Assembly (NCBI GenBank): GCA_947496605.1
Contig: CANMDF010000001.1
Location: 992,001-1,056,000 of the forward strand
Reading direction: 5' to 3'
Origin: an uncultured Paracoccaceae bacterium
Lineage (GTDB): Bacteria; Pseudomonadota; Alphaproteobacteria; Rhodobacterales; Rhodobacteraceae
Length of the DNA stretch: 64,000 bases
Shown here: positions 9,207-18,702 of the stretch, one piece after another
Layout of the letters: every line of letters begins with the position of its first letter
How positions within the stretch are numbered: the first letter of the stretch is position 1
Notes under the pieces: generated by a model
The model's input: only the letters and a program-made list of their open reading frames with translations
Databases searched by the model: none
What the model was told of the DNA's origin: nothing
Translations under genes and position numbers: made by a program

Positions 9207-9948
9207 GAGCACGCCCCAGATACACATCAATCACGGTCTGGTTCGAAGTGACATGATCGAGGCTGCCTTCAGCCAGCACCGATCCTTCATGCAAGACTGT
9301 GACTTTGCAATCCAAACGCCGTACGAACTCCATATCGTGTTCCACGACGACCACGGCGCGTGTCTTTGCAGCCTCTTTCAGGATATCGGTCGTCTTTTCG
9401 CGTTCTTCTGGCGTCATGCCAGCGGCAGGTTCATCAACCAACATCAATCGTGGTTCTTGTGCCAATAGCATTCCAATTTCGAGCCATTGCTTTTGACCAT
9501 GACTTAATTCGCCAGCCACACGGGTCAGGCTGTCTTCCAAGCCGATCTGAAGCGCGATGGCCTCAATCCGTTCGGCATTTGGCTTGGTCTTTTTGTGCAT
9601 CAAGACCGCAAATGGATTGCGCGGCGTTTTCAACGCCATTGCCAGATTTTGACGCACCGTTTGTGCTTCGAAAACTGTCGGCTTTTGAAACTTGCGCCCA
9701 ATCCCTTCCATCGCGATTTGACTTTCGGACATGCCCAAGAGCGAGGCATTCTGCTCACCCCATATCACCGATCCTTCGTCAGGTTTCGTCTTGCCTGTGA
9801 CGATATCCATAAAGGTCGTCTTACCAGCTCCGTTTGGACCAATGATCGCACGCAGTTCGGCAGGGGCGAAATTGATGGATAGGTTGTTGATCGCACGAAA
9901 CCCATCAAAGGATACTGATACGCCAGAGACTTCGAGAAGCATACTCAT
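9199..9948 (-). CDS. urtD: Urea ABC transporter ATP-binding protein UrtD
   Basis: A 249-residue LivG-type ATPase. Walker A is GPNGAGKTTFMDIVTGKTKP, the signature is LSHGQKQWLEIGMLL, Walker B is LMLVDEPAAGMTPEER, and the H-loop is VVVEHDMEFV. The LSHGQKQWLEIGM form of the signature is typical of UrtD and separates it from branched-chain amino acid LivG. The start overlaps the urtC stop by four bases. Confidence 0.95.
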   Translation of the reverse strand: MSMLLEVSGVSVSFDGFRAINNLSINFAPAELRAIIGPNGAGKTTFMDIVTGKTKPDEGSVIWGEQNASLLGMSESQIAMEGIGRKFQKPTVFEAQTVRQNLAMALKTPRNPFAVLMHKKTKPNAERIEAIALQIGLEDSLTRVAGELSHGQKQWLEIGMLLAQEPRLMLVDEPAAGMTPEEREKTTDILKEAAKTRAVVVVEHDMEFVRRLDCKVTVLHEGSVLAEGSLDHVTSNQTVIDVYLGRAHA

Positions 9949-11114
9949 GATTGCTTCCTCACCAGCATATCAAACAAACCACCAATGCCCTTTGGGAAAA
10001 ACAGTGTGACCACAACAAACGAGAACCCTAGCAAGACCAGCCACCAATCCGTCCATTGAATGACATAGAAACCAAGGTTGATATTCGGCGCACCGCCCCC
10101 TGTGAACCAGCTCGACAAAAGCGATACAAATGCCGCGCCAATGACCGCCCCGTAAAGCCGCCCGCGCCCGCCGATCGCCACCCATACGGCAAGGTAAATT
10201 GACGCTATCGGTGCAATCTCGCCGGGGTTGATGATCCCGGCCTGCGGGTAATACAGCGCACCTGCGATGCCTGCGACGACTGCGGTGGTTGTGAAGATGA
10301 ACAGTTTGTAGCTTTCAACATGGTAGCCCAAGAACCGCACCCGCGCTTCGTTGTCGCGGATGCCTTTGACGACGCTGCCCATCTTGCCTGACACGATCCA
10401 CGCAAAGAAGACATAGCCAGCACCGAGGGCAACTGCAGAGGCGATGAAGAACACGATCGACAGTGTTGCCTGGGACACCCCTTCATATCCAGGGATGTTT
10501 TGCAGACCGGACAGACCGTTGTTACCACGCAGCCCGCTGTCGTTTTGAAACAGATAGAGCGCCAATGCCAACGTCATCGCCTGCGTCAGGATCGAAAGGT
10601 AAACCCCAGTCACACGGCTACGAAATGCCAACCAGCCAAAAACCAGCGCCAGCGTGCCGGGCACCAAGACAACCATCAAAAGCTGTAAGAACAGATTATC
10701 CGCAAAGGCCCAGATCATCGGAAAGTCCGAACTGCCGACAACGCCAAAGATCTGGTTCCCAATCGCGTCCGATATTTCGGCAGGCGTTGCGGGTATAGGT
10801 TGGCCTGCAAGGCTTTCCAACACGATCCCTTCGGTCCGCGCGTACATCAACCACATGCCGATGGCATAGCCACCGATGCCGAAGAACGCGAAATGGCCCA
10901 AGGATAGGATGCCGCAATAGCCCCAGACCACATCCATCGCGATAGCGACCAGACACAGGCACAGTGTCTTGCCGAGGGTTTTGACAAAAGACGTGGAAAT
11001 CATGTCCACGCCCGTCACTTCCGACAGCAACGTGACGATCACGGTAAAGACCGCGAGGATCGAGATGAACCAAAGGACCGACGGGTTTTGCGCGAGAAAT
11101 GATCTTTGCATCAT
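9945..11114 (-). CDS. urtC: Urea ABC transporter permease UrtC
   Basis: A 389-residue LivM-type inner-membrane permease with about ten hydrophobic segments. Diagnostic stretches include CGILSLGHFAFFGIGGYAIGMWLMY and the QNDSGLRGNNGLSGLQ loop, and WVAIGGRGRLYGAVIGA precedes the last helices. It forms the membrane channel with UrtB. One base separates it from the urtB stop, so it is in the same transcript. Confidence 0.95.
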   Translation of the reverse strand: MMQRSFLAQNPSVLWFISILAVFTVIVTLLSEVTGVDMISTSFVKTLGKTLCLCLVAIAMDVVWGYCGILSLGHFAFFGIGGYAIGMWLMYARTEGIVLESLAGQPIPATPAEISDAIGNQIFGVVGSSDFPMIWAFADNLFLQLLMVVLVPGTLALVFGWLAFRSRVTGVYLSILTQAMTLALALYLFQNDSGLRGNNGLSGLQNIPGYEGVSQATLSIVFFIASAVALGAGYVFFAWIVSGKMGSVVKGIRDNEARVRFLGYHVESYKLFIFTTTAVVAGIAGALYYPQAGIINPGEIAPIASIYLAVWVAIGGRGRLYGAVIGAAFVSLLSSWFTGGGAPNINLGFYVIQWTDWWLVLLGFSFVVVTLFFPKGIGGLFDMLVRKQS

Positions 11115-11115
11115 A

Positions 11116-13059
11116 TCAATCCGCCGCCGCGCGGCCTTTGAGGGCGACGATACCCTTGGGCCGGAATTGAATAAACAAGATGATGAACAGGATCATATAG
11201 GTCTGGGCCGCCAGCGTATTGCTGGGGTTCAGCCATTCGATCCCTTTTTGCAGGAAGCCGATCAGCGACGCCCCCGCTAGCGTCCCCCAGACGTTGCCCA
11301 CCCCGCCCACAACGACAGTCATAAAGCTTTGCACGATATAGTCGGCCCCCATTTCAGAGGTGACTTTGGCATAAAGCCCAATGGCGACGCCTGCGATCCC
11401 AGCAATGCCGGACCCCAGGCCAAAGGTCAGCATATTGATACGATCCGGGTTGATCCCCATGGATGCGGCCATGCCGGGGTTTTGGGTAACGGCGCGGACC
11501 TCAAGCCCCAACCGCGTCCGTTTGAGCACGTAAAGAATGAGCGCCAGAAAGATCAGCGCCAACACGAAGATCGCGATCCGGATATAGCTGATGGCAATCA
11601 CATCATTGAACACAAGTGCACCGTCTAACCACTCAGGCGAGGTCAGCGGACGGGCTTGTGTGCCAAAAATGTTCTTGGCCAGTTGCTGCAACGCAATGGA
11701 AATACCGAACGTCGCCAAGAGCGTCTCAAGCGGGCGATGGTACAGGTGGCGGATCACCAGACGCTCCATGGCCACTCCTGCCCCAAACGTGATCGCAAAC
11801 GCGAGCGGCAGTGCGATAATGATCGAGAGCGTATAATCTGGCACAAACTGCTGCACTACAAAGCCTGTGTACGCCCCCATCATGATGAATTCACCGTGAG
11901 CCATGTTGATCACACCCATCACGCCAAAAGTGATCGCCAAGCCAATCGCCGCAAGAAAATAAATCGACGCAAGCGACAAGGCATCAAGCCCTAGGTCAAC
12001 GGTTTGACTTAGGCCCACTTTGGTTTCAATCGCAGTCAGTGCAGTGCGGGTGACATCGGTGATGGATGGGTCGGGTTCATCGTATGAAAGATAAAAAATA
12101 TGCGCGGCCACAGCATCTGCTTGCGCTTGCGTTGTCACGCGCGGCTCAACGCTTCCTGCGGCAGCAAGCGCGTCATATGCCGTCTCACGCGCGGCATCCG
12201 TGTTCAATTCAGCAACAGCGACACCCCCGACACTGCCGTCCGAAATATTCGCAATCAAAGCTTCACGGATGGCTGATTTGGGCACCAAAGGCGGGGCCAG
12301 TTCGGCCGCAACGAGACGATCGTAAGCCTCGGCAGGTGTCAGATCGGTTCCAACGTCCAGTATTTGTGCGACATTGGCGCCGTCCGGAACGGTCAGAGCG
12401 ACATGTGCCGATGTCGCAAGAATAGTGTTCATGACAGCCCGTACATCGACAGATAAGTCGCCAGATAGTGCCTCTATCGCTGCGATGCGGTCTTGCGTGC
12501 TATCAGCGAAGGATGCGTTCAGCATGCCGACCAACCGCTCTTTCTGGGCAAGTAAAGCCGCATCACTCTCAGCCTCGATTGAGGCTTGCAAAGGGGCAAG
12601 TTGGCTTGCATCCATGCTGCGGGCAATTGCGTTAACCGCGGCTTGTCGTTTTTCGATGTCCGGATCAGACAACTGGAACTGCACCAATGCATCCCCAATG
12701 GCACGACGCACGCCACCATTTGGGCGGGCTTCTGTCAACGCTGTGTCCGGGGCTGTGGTTTGCACTTCGTTGGTATCAAGATCGCGCAAGGCAACAGTGT
12801 CGCCATCCTCAGCCACCGCGAAAAACAAACCATCGCTTTCGCGTTGGACGATCTCGCGATCCCGCCATGCTTCCAAGAAAGGCACAGCCTGTGGCAAACC
12901 GCTGGCAACCAGATCATCAAGCACCACGCCGACTGTGCGGCGCCCGGGCTTAAGAACTTCTTCTTGGTGGGTTTGTAAGATGTCTTGAAGCGTCTGCGCG
13001 TTCGCGCCGATTGGCTGGGCGAAAAGCAGCACAAGCGCCAGAATATATCTGCGTAGCAT
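11116..13059 (-). CDS. urtB: Urea ABC transporter permease UrtB with N-terminal extracytoplasmic extension
   Basis: A 647-residue protein from the ATG at 13059, which gives a clear signal peptide (MLRRYILALVLLFAQPIGANA). Residues about 20-350 form a soluble, Ala/Asp-rich region (FAVAEDGDTVALRDLDTNEV; repeated VxAIARSMD-like helices), and the C-terminal 290 residues are the LivH-type permease (AIGLAITFGVMGVINMAHGEFIMMGAYTGF). The long extension is normal for UrtB and distinguishes urea from amino-acid permeases. The gene follows urtA after a 68-base gap holding a hairpin. Confidence 0.94.
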   Translation of the reverse strand: MLRRYILALVLLFAQPIGANAQTLQDILQTHQEEVLKPGRRTVGVVLDDLVASGLPQAVPFLEAWRDREIVQRESDGLFFAVAEDGDTVALRDLDTNEVQTTAPDTALTEARPNGGVRRAIGDALVQFQLSDPDIEKRQAAVNAIARSMDASQLAPLQASIEAESDAALLAQKERLVGMLNASFADSTQDRIAAIEALSGDLSVDVRAVMNTILATSAHVALTVPDGANVAQILDVGTDLTPAEAYDRLVAAELAPPLVPKSAIREALIANISDGSVGGVAVAELNTDAARETAYDALAAAGSVEPRVTTQAQADAVAAHIFYLSYDEPDPSITDVTRTALTAIETKVGLSQTVDLGLDALSLASIYFLAAIGLAITFGVMGVINMAHGEFIMMGAYTGFVVQQFVPDYTLSIIIALPLAFAITFGAGVAMERLVIRHLYHRPLETLLATFGISIALQQLAKNIFGTQARPLTSPEWLDGALVFNDVIAISYIRIAIFVLALIFLALILYVLKRTRLGLEVRAVTQNPGMAASMGINPDRINMLTFGLGSGIAGIAGVAIGLYAKVTSEMGADYIVQSFMTVVVGGVGNVWGTLAGASLIGFLQKGIEWLNPSNTLAAQTYMILFIILFIQFRPKGIVALKGRAAAD

Positions 13060-13091
13060 AGGTATTGATGCCGATCTTTGTGACTTTGATG

Positions 13092-13119
13092 TTGGGGGGC
13101 ACAAAGCCGCACCCCCCAA
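13092..13119 (-). promoter_or_regulatory. urtA-urtB intercistronic hairpin
   Basis: On the minus strand TTGGGGGG pairs perfectly with CCCCCCAA across a 12-base loop, directly after the urtA stop. There is no T-run, so this is more like a 3' stabiliser or partial terminator that keeps urtA mRNA more abundant than the permease and ATPase messages, a common arrangement for periplasmic binding proteins. That role is inferred. Confidence 0.6.
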
Positions 13120-13127
13120 TCAATAAC

Positions 13128-14408
13128 TTAGTAGTTAGAGGTCAACTGCACGCATGTCTCGGTCTCGGTGTTGTACATGCCACAACCCAGTTCCTGCCAA
13201 TCAGAGACAAGGATCGCCGATTCAGGCAGATAGTCTGTCCATGCATCACCCGGCACCTCTGCGGTCTGGCTGATGATATCGAACTGACCGTCGGCTGTGA
13301 TCTCACCGATCAAGACCGGCTTGGCCAAATGGTGGTTTGGCAACATCACCGCAGTACCGCCAGTAAGGTTCGGGAATTCCTGCCCGTACATCGCTTCGCG
13401 TACCGCATCGACGTCTGTCGTTCCTGCTTCGGTCACCGCGTTCACCCACATGTTAAAGCCGATAAAGTGGGCCTCCATCGGATCGTTGGTCACACGCTCT
13501 TCGCCCATCTTGGCTTTCCACGCCGCAACCCATTCGTCGTTCAGTTCGGATTCAGCGGACTGGAAGTAGTTCCACGCGGCCAGGTGACCAACAAGGTCGG
13601 AAGTGTCGAGGCCAGAGAGTTCTTCCTCACCCACTGAAAACGCGACAACCGGGATGTCATCGGCAGAGATCCCAGCGGCGGCCAGTTCCTTATAGAAACC
13701 GATGTTCGCATCACCGTTGATGGTGGAAATCACACCAACCTGTTTACCATCCGCACCCAGCGCCACGACGTCTGCCACGATTGTCGCCCAGTCAGAGTGA
13801 CCGAATGGCGTGTAGTTCACAAAGATGTCTTCGGCAGCAATACCGTTGTTCTGCAAATAGGCTTCAAGAATGTTGTTTGTTGTACGCGGGTACACATAGT
13901 CGGTGCCCAAAAGTGCGAACTTCTCAACGCCAAGTTCTTCAAGGAAGTAATCTGTCGCCGGGATCGCCTGTTGGTTTGGCGCAGCACCCGTGTAGAAGAC
14001 GTTCTTCGAGCTTTCTTCACCTTCATACTGTACCGGGTAGAACATCAAACCATTGAGTTCTTCGAGAACAGGTAGCGCAGATTTACGGCTCACGGATGTC
14101 CAACTGCCAAAGATCACGTCAACTTCGCTGACAGTCAGCAATTCACGTGCTTTTTCGGCGAACAGCGGCCAATCCGAGGCAGGATCAACAACAACAGCTT
14201 CGATTTCGCAGTCCAATAGGCCGCCAGCAGCATTCTGATTTTCGATCAGTAGCTCCATTGTATCTTTCAGCGTTGTCTCAGAAATCGCCATTGTGCCAGA
14301 CAGTGAGTGCAGCACACCCACTTTGATCGGGTCAGCGCATTCAGCAGCGGCAATAGCGGTGGTGCCCAGCAGGGCGGTCAATGCAAGAGCAGAGGTTTTC
14401 AGTTTCAT
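13128..14408 (-). CDS. urtA: Urea ABC transporter substrate-binding protein UrtA
   Basis: A 426-residue periplasmic binding protein from the ATG at 14408. Signal peptide MKLKTSALALTALLGTTAIA, then IKVGVLHSLSGTMAISETTLKD, the signature opening of UrtA. Other family blocks are ASDWPLFAEKARELL, FGSWTSVSRKSALPV, GLMFYPVQYEGEESS and ATDYFLEELGVEKFALLGTD. It captures urea (or short-chain amides) for UrtBCDE and is the first gene of the operon. Regulation by nitrogen status is usual for this operon, but I could not place a convincing sigma-54 or NtrC site upstream. Confidence 0.95.
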   Translation of the reverse strand: MKLKTSALALTALLGTTAIAAAECADPIKVGVLHSLSGTMAISETTLKDTMELLIENQNAAGGLLDCEIEAVVVDPASDWPLFAEKARELLTVSEVDVIFGSWTSVSRKSALPVLEELNGLMFYPVQYEGEESSKNVFYTGAAPNQQAIPATDYFLEELGVEKFALLGTDYVYPRTTNNILEAYLQNNGIAAEDIFVNYTPFGHSDWATIVADVVALGADGKQVGVISTINGDANIGFYKELAAAGISADDIPVVAFSVGEEELSGLDTSDLVGHLAAWNYFQSAESELNDEWVAAWKAKMGEERVTNDPMEAHFIGFNMWVNAVTEAGTTDVDAVREAMYGQEFPNLTGGTAVMLPNHHLAKPVLIGEITADGQFDIISQTAEVPGDAWTDYLPESAILVSDWQELGCGMYNTETETCVQLTSNY

Positions 14409-14744
14409 AGGTCTTAGATCCCCGTTGTCGCTGCGGGTCGTTGAGGGGACGTTGACGCCCCTTTTCAACGGAGAGCCAACCAAATAGGCAGGACCCGCAA
14501 CAGTGATGTTGTAGTCGCGTGAGGGGGACAATCTGCCAGGATGGCCCTTCGCGCGGCGTTGACGTTCTTGCCAACGCACCCAATTGATGCCGCAGTGCAG
14601 AAATGAACCAGAGAATTCGCAGCAGGCCGTCTATGTGAGGCAGGTTTGCCCAAAAAACGCGCAGGATTCCTTAAGGTGCTTAGTTTTGCGCCAACGCAAA
14701 TATTCGGTTTGCTGGTATTAGCGGCACAAGAGGCAAACTTAGGC
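14409..14744. other. Intergenic region upstream of urtA
   Basis: About 335 bases between the MFS gene stop and the urtA start. It holds the urtA 5' region; an imperfect G/C-rich inverted repeat (GGGGACGTTGACGCCCC) lies at about 14446-14462. The distal part (about 14640-14744) is A/T-rich on the minus strand and could hold the promoter. No gene is supported here. Confidence 0.5.
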
Positions 14745-15953
14745 TTAGGTTGCGGCCGCGTCCGGCTTCAACCGTAAAATCAGCGGGATTATTGCCACAA
14801 TGCAAACTGCGCCCAAAAGAAATGGCATACCCGGCAGGTAAATGCCGTCATCATTCACAAACCCTTCGAACACCCCCGTCAAAGCAAGCGGCGCTGCGAC
14901 CGCAGCCACAGAGGCAAGTGATGCGATCACGCCTTGCACCAATCCTTGCTGGTCTTCGCCCACCCGGTTTGCGGCGAAAGCGGTCATCAAAGGTGGCGCC
15001 ATGTCAGAAAGGGCCGCGATTGGTAAAAAGATGATGATGGCCCAAACGGTGGTCGAAAACCCAAAGCCAACCATACCAACAATGGCCGCGATCGTGGCGA
15101 TCACAAGCGTCTGGTAGTCGCCAAAACGCCCGGTAAGCCGCGGCAGAATGCCAGCTTGGACAACCGCAATCAAAACGCCGTAGGCTGAAAGCGTAAGACC
15201 AATGGTAAAGCCGTCCCATGCAAACACCTCGCGCCCCCAGAACGCCCACAGCGTGGGATAGACCATATTGGCGAACTCAAAGACAAAGATACAGATTAGC
15301 GGAATAGCAAGACCGGGAATCGCAAATGCGCGCATGATCGTCGCAAAGGGGTTTAGATCGCTGCGGCCAAAGGCTCTGCGGTTTTCGGGCTTTAGCGATT
15401 CAGGCAAAATGAAGATCCCGAATGCAACATTTAGGGCTGATAAGGCCGCAGCAATCCAAAAAGGCGCCGTGATGTGCCACCCGGATGCAAGCCCGCCCAG
15501 CGCTGGCCCAAGCACAAACCCTATGCCAAAAGCTGCACCGATCATGCCAAAACTGGCCGCACGTTCTTCGGGCTTGGCGATATCCGCAATATAGGCCGTC
15601 GCGGTAATATAGGTGGCCCCTGCCATGCCCGCGACAACCCGTCCTACCAGCAAGACCCAATAGGTCTGTGCCATCGCCATGATAACGTAATCAATCGTCA
15701 GCGTCACAAGCGCCGCAATCAAGACCGGCCTGCGCCCAAATGCATCTGAGAGGCTGCCAATGATCGGGCCAAACAGAAACATAGCGGCAGCATATGCCGA
15801 CATCATGATACCACCCCAGAGAGCGCCTTCCGCCGTACTTCCCGCGCCGACACGGTCCATCAGGTCCGGCATGATCGGAAAAACGATGCCGATGCCGATT
15901 GCGTCGATCAACAAGGTCGCCAAAATGAAAAGGAAAGGTCCGGTGATCTTCAT
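14745..15953 (-). CDS. TCR/Tet family MFS drug exporter
   Basis: A 402-residue twelve-helix transporter from the ATG at 15953 (MKITGPFLFILATLLIDAIG); an upstream TTG would add 19 residues unlike the family. It has LIDAIGIGIVFPIMPDLM at the first helix, motif A GSLSDAFGRRPVL in loop 2-3, and the motif C region FGIGFVLGPALGGLAS in helix 5. These match TetA-type proton/tetracycline antiporters and environmental relatives. Resistance cannot be inferred from sequence alone. Divergent from the O-antigen ligase-like gene, with about 160 bases between them. Confidence 0.85.
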   Translation of the reverse strand: MKITGPFLFILATLLIDAIGIGIVFPIMPDLMDRVGAGSTAEGALWGGIMMSAYAAAMFLFGPIIGSLSDAFGRRPVLIAALVTLTIDYVIMAMAQTYWVLLVGRVVAGMAGATYITATAYIADIAKPEERAASFGMIGAAFGIGFVLGPALGGLASGWHITAPFWIAAALSALNVAFGIFILPESLKPENRRAFGRSDLNPFATIMRAFAIPGLAIPLICIFVFEFANMVYPTLWAFWGREVFAWDGFTIGLTLSAYGVLIAVVQAGILPRLTGRFGDYQTLVIATIAAIVGMVGFGFSTTVWAIIIFLPIAALSDMAPPLMTAFAANRVGEDQQGLVQGVIASLASVAAVAAPLALTGVFEGFVNDDGIYLPGMPFLLGAVCIVAIIPLILRLKPDAAAT

Positions 15954-16117
15954 CCAGTTAGCGGACACCTGAACCGTCCGGCTTACAAGTGCGAAAATGG
16001 AAAATTCCAAAATGACGTCTGAAGCGCATTTTTATGATGTCTACATACATGATGCGGTCGTAGAAAAATTAGTGTTTAACGCAAGCCGAAGAATCATCCC
16101 CACCGGAGACCGATGTC

Positions 16118-17332
16118 TTGACGAAAAGTAACGTGCCCACACTGCTGTTAGCAGTTGTTATTGCTGCCTCATTGATACTGTTTCTATATGGGATCAATCT
16201 CAAACCAAGTTATGTTGAGATCGCTCAAATTCCGACAACTTTGGCCCAGCTTTGCTTTGTGTTCATGATGCTTCGGTTGCCTGAAGGACGCGCGATTATT
16301 CTTAAGCTGAGCAGGCTTCAGAAAACCATCGTCATCGTGTTGTTTCTCTACGTGTTGGCGGCAACGCTCGCATCAAGCGCTGCCTCAGCGCCGGCCATTG
16401 GTACGTTTTGCCTTGTGCATCTTCTCTTTTTCATCGCGGTCATCGCCTATGCCCGTCTTGAAGACACAGGGATGGGATCACCAATTTGGACAATCATAGG
16501 CGTAACCGGGTTCATTCATGTGGTCGCATTCTTCATATCTTGGGTTGGGTGGCCCGACCTCATCCGAGAAGGCCATTTCCTGGCTTTTGATAACATTCGC
16601 CATCTTGGATATTTCTTGGCGCCGGCGGCCGCAGTCATGGCGGTTCGGTATGTCATGGTTCAAAGCGGTGCTTTGGTCTCTCTGGGCTGTTTCACAGCAG
16701 CAGCATTTTATCTTATTTACTCGGGTTCGCGGGGTGGTTCAGTTGCAGTCGTCGGCGGATTGATCGTCGTCGCAGCTTTCTGCCTGTGGCACAAGTATCG
16801 TCCGAATTGGCCGCGGGTGTTCGTGCTATTAGGCGTAACGATTGCATTGAGCATGCTTTCAGAGCTTGTACCTGCTTTGCCTTGGAAGCCACTCTTCGGT
16901 CGGGGCGTGGACGCCATGAGCCAAACAGGCACCGAAATGTTGGGGGGGCGCGCCGCTGTTTGGCATCACACGATAGCTGCAATCAAAGAGAGCCCAATCT
17001 TCGGCCATGGCCCGGCACTCTTGGGCCAAATACCCGCATATGAAGGCAGGGCATTCCGTCAACCTCACAATATAGGGCTTCAATTCGTGCTTTATTGGGG
17101 TGTGGTTGGCACATTGATCATTCTCGCGGCGGTCGTGGCATTCTCGCGCAACGCATTGTTGGCCCTTTTGCGTCAACCAAAGCAGGCAATTTTGCCGTTT
17201 GCTGTGTTCACCACGATGTTCATACACAGCTTGGTTGATGGCGGTTTATTCTACCCTTACTCAACTGTGCTCGCATTGATCGCATTTGCCAGTCTGGATG
17301 GGATTGGGTTCAGACATAAATTGTCACATTAA
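16118..17332 (+). CDS. O-antigen ligase/polymerase family membrane protein (WaaL or Wzy)
   Basis: A 404-residue protein with about eleven transmembrane segments and a large periplasmic loop between residues about 265 and 320 containing GRAAVWHHTIAAIKESPIFGHGPALL, with RQPHNIGLQFVLYWGVVG following. This matches the Wzy_C/O-antigen ligase domain (conserved H in HN near the loop end). Members either ligate O-antigen to lipid A-core or polymerise repeat units; sequence alone does not separate them. The start is a TTG at 16118 with GGAGA seven bases upstream; a later start would lose the first helix. It converges with the legionaminate operon, whose missing polymerase it could be. Confidence 0.82.
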   Translation: MTKSNVPTLLLAVVIAASLILFLYGINLKPSYVEIAQIPTTLAQLCFVFMMLRLPEGRAIILKLSRLQKTIVIVLFLYVLAATLASSAASAPAIGTFCLVHLLFFIAVIAYARLEDTGMGSPIWTIIGVTGFIHVVAFFISWVGWPDLIREGHFLAFDNIRHLGYFLAPAAAVMAVRYVMVQSGALVSLGCFTAAAFYLIYSGSRGGSVAVVGGLIVVAAFCLWHKYRPNWPRVFVLLGVTIALSMLSELVPALPWKPLFGRGVDAMSQTGTEMLGGRAAVWHHTIAAIKESPIFGHGPALLGQIPAYEGRAFRQPHNIGLQFVLYWGVVGTLIILAAVVAFSRNALLALLRQPKQAILPFAVFTTMFIHSLVDGGLFYPYSTVLALIAFASLDGIGFRHKLSH

Positions 17333-17514
17333 TTTGGACTTAAAGACCTAAATTTCCCAAGCTACTGTAATCGCACGTTTTTTTCATTCACGCCGTTTGT
17401 GCCACCGAGAAGTCTGCACAAGCAGCAAGGGCTATGATATTTGAAGCCTAGACCCTGTCGGGTCGCTAAAGACCATTGCGCCAAAGGTAACGTATCCCCC
17501 ATGGGATTCAGTCT

Positions 17515-18702
17515 TTATGAATTTTTTTGAGGCCCATCATAGAAGTGCTTTGCAAGCGGCACTCTGCGTCCGAACGCAAGAGACCTCAAACTCTCCAGTA
17601 TTTTCTCTCCCACATCCCCCTCTCCATAAGGGTTCGCCAACGTATTCAAAGCGGCTTGAAAGTCACGACTACGCAAGACGGTTATAGCTTGGCTGATGTC
17701 AGCGGCGCGCGCCTCAACATGAAAGACATTCCTACCAGTGTACCGTCCTTCTTGGCGGTCACCGACATTAATGACAGGTAGTTTCATCGTTGCAGCCTCG
17801 ATGATGCCACTTGATGAATTGCCGATCATAAATTGCGCATGCCCCATCGTTGATGCGAAATATTTCGCACCGAGATGCGGAACATACGCCCAATGATCAT
17901 GACTTTGGCAGGTTGCTGTGATCGCGCGCCTTATAACCTCTGCTCCTGGATCTGCGTTTGGCGCAGTGGCCAACACAGGTAAGCCATCAACCTCAAGAGC
18001 ATTAATGATTTGGCTAGCCAGTTCGGCGCCGGCGGACAAATTCTGGGTTTCTGAATGCAAATTCAACAATGCAAAACCACTTCGGAAAATACTAGGTAGC
18101 TGGAAATGCTCACAAAGATCTTGCAATGGCACCGGCTCCGCGGCAGCTAATGCATCTATTCCAAGTGCCCCATGGGGGAAAACAAAATCTGGTTGCTCAC
18201 CCATACGGATGATCCGGTCGGCGAATTCTGGAATATCACAGAAATGGATATGAGCCATTTTCGAAAGGCAGTGTCTGTACACATCATCCGTCGCACCGCG
18301 CGTGATGCTTCCGCCACTGATATGGGCGATACGCACTCCATGTGGTATCGCCGCCAGCCCGAAAGCAAGTGCCTCGAACCGGTCCCCAAGAATGACCAGT
18401 AGGTCCAAATTAAGTTCAGCTAAAATCTGCGCGGCGGCCTTGGTCGTATCACCCATTGTGCAGCCCGCCCCAAGAGCGGTTTTTTCAAAATTACCATGAT
18501 TGAACTGCCCCCAAATGGGGATATTCGAAGCGTGCACCTCAGAAATTGTCATGCCCCCGGCAGGATCGAAATGCCCACCCGCCACGATCAGCCCCAACAA
18601 GACGTCTGGGGCAGATTGTAACTTGTGCAGAAGAGGCAACAAGATTGAAAAATCAGACCGCCCGACCGTAAGCACCGCTACCCGGTAGTTGGTCACAGTC
18701 AT
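17515..18702 (-). CDS. legG: UDP-N-acetylglucosamine 2-epimerase family, hydrolysing (LegG/NeuC-like)
   Basis: A 395-residue GT-B-fold enzyme. NeuC/LegG family marks are TVGRSDFSILLPLLHKLQ, LVILGDRFEALAFGLAA, HISGGSITRGATDDVYRHCLSKMAHIHF (cut here to the core GGSITRGATDD) and IGNSSSGIIEAATMKLP. Such enzymes invert C2 and release the nucleotide, giving a free N-acylated mannosamine-type sugar: 2,4-diacetamido-2,4,6-trideoxymannose in the legionaminate pathway. The ATG at 18702 overlaps the legC stop (ATGA). It is the last gene of the minus-strand cluster. Sialic-acid-type NeuC is the alternative, but the neighbouring legB and legC types favour LegG. Confidence 0.85.
   Translation of the reverse strand: MTVTNYRVAVLTVGRSDFSILLPLLHKLQSAPDVLLGLIVAGGHFDPAGGMTISEVHASNIPIWGQFNHGNFEKTALGAGCTMGDTTKAAAQILAELNLDLLVILGDRFEALAFGLAAIPHGVRIAHISGGSITRGATDDVYRHCLSKMAHIHFCDIPEFADRIIRMGEQPDFVFPHGALGIDALAAAEPVPLQDLCEHFQLPSIFRSGFALLNLHSETQNLSAGAELASQIINALEVDGLPVLATAPNADPGAEVIRRAITATCQSHDHWAYVPHLGAKYFASTMGHAQFMIGNSSSGIIEAATMKLPVINVGDRQEGRYTGRNVFHVEARAADISQAITVLRSRDFQAALNTLANPYGEGDVGEKILESLRSLAFGRRVPLAKHFYDGPQKNS

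Noticed and set aside
12374-12988. 204-codon plus-strand frame inside urtB
   Set aside because: Antisense to the well-supported UrtB extension, with shadow composition.
14409-14744. Possible sigma-54 promoter or NtrC site before urtA
   Set aside because: Searched by eye for GG-N10-GC elements at correct spacing with TGGC/TTGC context; no convincing match.
14745-15953. Tetracycline resistance gene
   Set aside because: The protein belongs to the TetA-like MFS group, but many environmental members do not confer resistance, so only family level is stated.
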